From positions 1 to 6,294 of the forward strand of contig CABUZE010000055.1 in assembly GCA_902495955.1 (NCBI GenBank): a stretch of DNA of 6,294 nucleotides, in the 5' to 3' direction. The notes under the pieces are model-generated. The model was not told where the DNA came from. It saw only the letters and a list, made by a program, of their open reading frames with translations, and did no database searches. Origin of the DNA: an uncultured Collinsella sp. (lineage in GTDB: Bacteria; Actinomycetota; Coriobacteriia; Coriobacteriales; Coriobacteriaceae). Below, piece after piece: positions 4,148-6,294 of the stretch (position 1 is the stretch's first letter; every line of letters starts with the position of its first letter). The translations under genes and the position numbers were made by a program.

Positions 4148-5236
4148 ATGGATTTACTGATAGATATTCTGCTCGATGCCGGCAAAGACACGCTCTCGCT
4201 GGTGCCGTTTTTGTTGGTGACGTACCTTGCGCTCGAGACGCTCGAGCATGTTGCGGGCGACCGCGTTAACGGCGCCATCAAGCGCGCTGGCGCTGCGGGT
4301 CCCGTGGTTGGCTCGTTGCTGGGCATGGTGCCGCAGTGCGGCTTTTCGGCAATGGCGGCCACGCTGTACGCCGGTCGCGTCGCGACGCTGGGTACCCTGG
4401 TGGCGGTGTTTCTCTCGACCTCCGATGAGATGCTGCCGCTGTTGCTCGCCGAGCAAGTTCCCGTGCAGACCATGGCGATGCTTCTGGCTTCGAAGGCGCT
4501 GATCGCGCTGGTCACGGGCTTTATCGTGGACGCCGCCATTCGCGGCCTGCGTCGTAACGCTCGCGCACATGCGGCGATTCGCCGTACCGTGCTGGGGACC
4601 GCTGCTATTCCGGCTCATGTGAACTGCGCGCACGACGACCACACTGGCGGTGACATCATCGACGAGGTGGCCGAGGCGGGCGTGAGCGCCGATCACATCC
4701 ATGAGCTGTGCGAGCGCGACCATTGCGGTTGCGATGAAGACGAGGACGAGCACGAACACGGACATGGCCACGATCACGGTCATGAGGACGAGCATGAACA
4801 CCATGATGGCCACGGTCACTCCCACTCTCACGAGGGCGCGCCCCTCCTGTCGATTATTCGCAGCGCCATCTCGCACACCGTGCAGGTATCGGTATTCATT
4901 TTTCTGGTGACGCTGATTCTGGTCGCCGTGCTCGAGACCTTCGGCGAGTCCGCGATCGAGCAGTTCCTGCGTGGCAACGAGACGCTTGCGGTCCTGGGCT
5001 CGGCACTCGTCGGCCTGATTCCCAACTGCTCGGCCAGCGTCGTCATCACGCAACTGTACCTGGAAGGCGCGCTGCAGCTGGCCCCGATGCTCGCCGGCAC
5101 GCTCATCTCTGCCGGTGTGGGCTACCTGGTGCTGTTCCGCACCACCCGCAGCGCCCGCGAAAACGTCCTGTTCCTGATCATGATGTACGTCATCGGTGCG
5201 GGCTGGGGTCTTATCCTTTCTGCCTTTGGCCTCTAA
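4148..5236 (+). CDS. Multi-spanning heavy-metal exporter, ArsP_2 type (putative Mn/As transporter) with His-rich loop
   Basis: This 362-residue inner-membrane protein has two internally repeated halves. The first repeat contains GSLLGMVPQCGFSAM (55-69) and the second GSALVGLIPNCSASVV (284-299), matching Pro-x-Cys sites that mark this permease type. Helices lie at about 15-35, 52-75, 80-100, 108-130, 240-265, 280-302, 308-330 and 338-360. The halves are joined by a cytoplasm-sized loop (about 135-235) with Cys160, Cys188, Cys193 and Cys195 and a run (201-228) holding 13 His among Glu/Asp/Gly/Ser, a likely metal-binding sponge. The family (Pfam ArsP_2, annotated as arsenic efflux or manganese transporter) is presumed to export metal or metalloid ions; the His loop suggests a divalent cation such as Zn, Ni, Co or Mn. 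GAAAGG lies 11 bases before the ATG, slightly far. It is transcribed alone and divergent from the exonuclease. Confidence 0.85.
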   Translation: MDLLIDILLDAGKDTLSLVPFLLVTYLALETLEHVAGDRVNGAIKRAGAAGPVVGSLLGMVPQCGFSAMAATLYAGRVATLGTLVAVFLSTSDEMLPLLLAEQVPVQTMAMLLASKALIALVTGFIVDAAIRGLRRNARAHAAIRRTVLGTAAIPAHVNCAHDDHTGGDIIDEVAEAGVSADHIHELCERDHCGCDEDEDEHEHGHGHDHGHEDEHEHHDGHGHSHSHEGAPLLSIIRSAISHTVQVSVFIFLVTLILVAVLETFGESAIEQFLRGNETLAVLGSALVGLIPNCSASVVITQLYLEGALQLAPMLAGTLISAGVGYLVLFRTTRSARENVLFLIMMYVIGAGWGLILSAFGL

Positions 5237-5245
5237 GTAGATGCT

Positions 5246-5281
5246 TGGGGCATGCCGTAAAAACTGGGGCATGCCGTAAAA
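5246..5281. repeat. Two tandem copies of a 17-bp sequence after the exporter gene
   Basis: TGGGGCATGCCGTAAAA occurs exactly at 5246-5262 and 5265-5281, a 19-base period. Each contains the palindrome GGCATGCC. The pair is flanked by inverted hexamers GTAGAT (5237-5242) and ATCTAC (5281-5286), directly after the exporter stop codon. No T-run follows, so an ordinary terminator is not supported. A protein-binding or RNA 3'-end element is possible. Confidence 0.7.
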
Positions 5282-5327
5282 TCTACCGCCATGACCTGGG
5301 CGTTGGATGCGTGTCAATCGCCAAAGC

Positions 5328-5364
5328 AAAAAAGCAGATTTCCGGGCATATCCCAAAAATCTGC
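5328..5364 (-). terminator. Intrinsic terminator of the HdeD-like/YaiI-like unit
   Basis: On the minus strand GCAGATTT (5364-5357) and AAATCTGC (5341-5334) pair, with an inner GGG-CCC stem, and six T residues follow (5333-5328). The stem begins 5 bases past the stop codon of the YaiI-like gene. On the plus strand the tail after the stem is poor in T, so it probably acts mainly leftwards. Confidence 0.88.
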
Positions 5365-5369
5365 CTTGG

Positions 5370-5852
5370 TTAGCGCAGCAGCTCGGAGAGGTTGCGCTTA
5401 AAGCGAGCGCGGTCCTCGCTGGTGAAGGCTGCCGGCCCGCGGGTGCGGCCACCGGCGCGACGCACCTTCTTTTCCTCGTGACGAATAAACAGCTGCATGT
5501 CGATGGTCGCCTTGTCGTACACGCGCCCGCGCACGCCGATGGCGGCGGCATCGCGGCCGAGCACCATGCTCGCCAGGCCAATGTCCTGCGTCACGACCAC
5601 GTCGCCCGCCTGCAGACGCTCGACAATGGCAAAGTCGGCACTATCGGCGCCCACGCTCACATCGAGCGTGGTGACCCAAAAGCCGCGTCGCGCGTGCTCG
5701 GCATCGCGCGGGTCGTCGCGGCGAATGTGCCGCTCTAGATTCTGCGTGCTGTTGCCGGCAATCACCACGGCAACGCCTGCCCGCCTCGCACAGTCGATCG
5801 ACTCGCGCGTAACCGGGCAGGCGTCAGCATCAATAAACAGCGTCTTTGGCAT
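5370..5852 (-). CDS. YaiI/YqxD family protein (DUF188, UPF0178)
   Basis: This 160-residue soluble cytoplasmic protein is full length for the family (about 150 residues). Its signature is IDADACPV at residues 7-14 (Asp8, Asp10), followed by a GNSTQNLERH segment (33-42), GADSADFAIV (68-77), VVTQDIGLASMVLGRDA (86-102) and a basic C-terminus with GPAAF (139-143) and FKRNLSELL. The family is PIN-domain-like and the conserved acidic residues suggest a metal-dependent nuclease, but no activity is established that I know of. The ATG directly abuts the TAG of the HdeD-like gene, with only a weak GGTG as ribosome binding site, so translation is probably coupled. It ends at a strong terminator. Confidence 0.9.
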   Translation of the reverse strand: MPKTLFIDADACPVTRESIDCARRAGVAVVIAGNSTQNLERHIRRDDPRDAEHARRGFWVTTLDVSVGADSADFAIVERLQAGDVVVTQDIGLASMVLGRDAAAIGVRGRVYDKATIDMQLFIRHEEKKVRRAGGRTRGPAAFTSEDRARFKRNLSELLR

Positions 5853-6294
5853 CTAGCGCACCAGTTTGCCAAATCGAATAGCGCGGACAATGAGCGTCAC
5901 GCCAAACACCAGGAGCACGGCGCCGCTAAAGATGACGAGCATCTTTGCCGACCATAGTGGATAGATAAACACGAACATGCCGGCGATGATGGAGAGCGCG
6001 CCGCTCAGAATGGCGAGGGCGCGGTTAGACGAAAGCTCGGACTCCAGAATGGACATGACGCCTTCGACGATCCAGCCAAAGCCAGCCACGACCACCGCGA
6101 GCGTGGTGAGCGTCGCGGTCGAGAAGGCCTGATTGTGCAGGATTATGACGCCGCCCAGAATAATGAGCAGGTTAGAGATGATGCTCGTCACGCGCCAGCC
6201 GGCGGGCAACAGCGGCTCAAAAATGGCGGTGAACAGCCTAATGGCTGCCGTGATTATAAAGTAGAAGCCCATGACTGTTGTCAGGAAGACGAGG
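5853..6294 (-). CDS. HdeD-like (DUF308) membrane protein, N-terminus cut by right edge
   Basis: The frame is open to the window edge. The seven codons before the Met at 6272 (LVFLTTV) continue the first visible helix with no stop, so the true start is outside and 6272 is not the start. The 146 visible residues form five hydrophobic helices with short polar links. They show the repeated Gly-rich helix pairs of DUF308/HdeD proteins, such as LLIILGGVIIL, LSGALSIIAGMFVFIYP and FSGAVLLVFGVTLIVRAI. Family members normally have six helices and about 180-200 residues, so roughly one helix is missing here. HdeD is linked to acid resistance in enterobacteria; in this lineage the role is unknown. It is co-transcribed with the YaiI-like gene. 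Confidence 0.8.
   Translation of the reverse strand, partial: LVFLTTVMGFYFIITAAIRLFTAIFEPLLPAGWRVTSIISNLLIILGGVIILHNQAFSTATLTTLAVVVAGFGWIVEGVMSILESELSSNRALAILSGALSIIAGMFVFIYPLWSAKMLVIFSGAVLLVFGVTLIVRAIRFGKLVR

Noticed and set aside
4154..5581. Very long minus-strand open frame (475 codons) opposite the exporter
   Set aside because: It is antisense to a clear membrane protein, has no recognisable domain, and its composition is a mirror of GC-rich codon bias; it also runs across a terminator and into the YaiI-like gene.
1..6294. tRNA, rRNA or riboswitch
   Set aside because: No cloverleaf, rRNA-like block or recognisable riboswitch core was seen on either strand when reading the intergenic regions.

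Overview
The window looks like chromosomal DNA from a high-GC Gram-positive bacterium, most likely an actinobacterium of class Coriobacteriia (Collinsella or a relative). This rests on the GC-rich codon use of the core genes, strong AGGAG-type ribosome binding sites, and a broken nuclease-like gene of a type I associate with Coriobacteriia. The assignment comes from recognition; no search was run.

Left part (1-932), read leftwards: a metal-efflux operon. A SmtB/CzrA-type ArsR repressor (490-858) is followed by a free-standing heavy-metal-associated (HMA) chaperone-like protein (208-426), then by the first 36 codons of a gene running off the left edge, probably the efflux P-type ATPase. The promoter is unusually clear: TTGACA, 16 bases, TATACT, with one operator filling the spacer. 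A second, perfectly inverted copy lies just downstream of the -10 box. A third, slightly diverged copy lies before the ATPase-like gene. The repressor carries the complete alpha-5 zinc-site residues, so zinc (or cobalt/cadmium) responsive autoregulated efflux is the likely function.

Middle (about 933-2906): an AT-richer accessory segment. It carries a two-part protein ending in a Vsr/DUF559-like nuclease fold. The two parts overlap in different frames, and removing one base joins them, so this is probably one gene broken by a frameshift. Four copies of a 30-bp repeat, arranged as two inverted pairs, flank this gene. They are the least explained feature of the window.

Right-centre (2907-4147): a DEDDh 3'-5' exonuclease-like protein read leftwards and ending at a strong hairpin terminator. 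A divergent intergenic region separates it from the next gene.

Right (4148-5236): a rightward gene for a multi-spanning membrane protein of the ArsP_2 / putative manganese-or-arsenic exporter type, with two internal repeats and a very histidine-rich central loop. It is a second probable metal exporter, but without the operators of the left operon. A 17-bp tandem repeat and a terminator for the opposite strand follow. Two leftward genes complete the window: a YaiI/YqxD (DUF188) protein, whose start codon directly abuts the stop of an HdeD-like membrane protein cut by the right edge.
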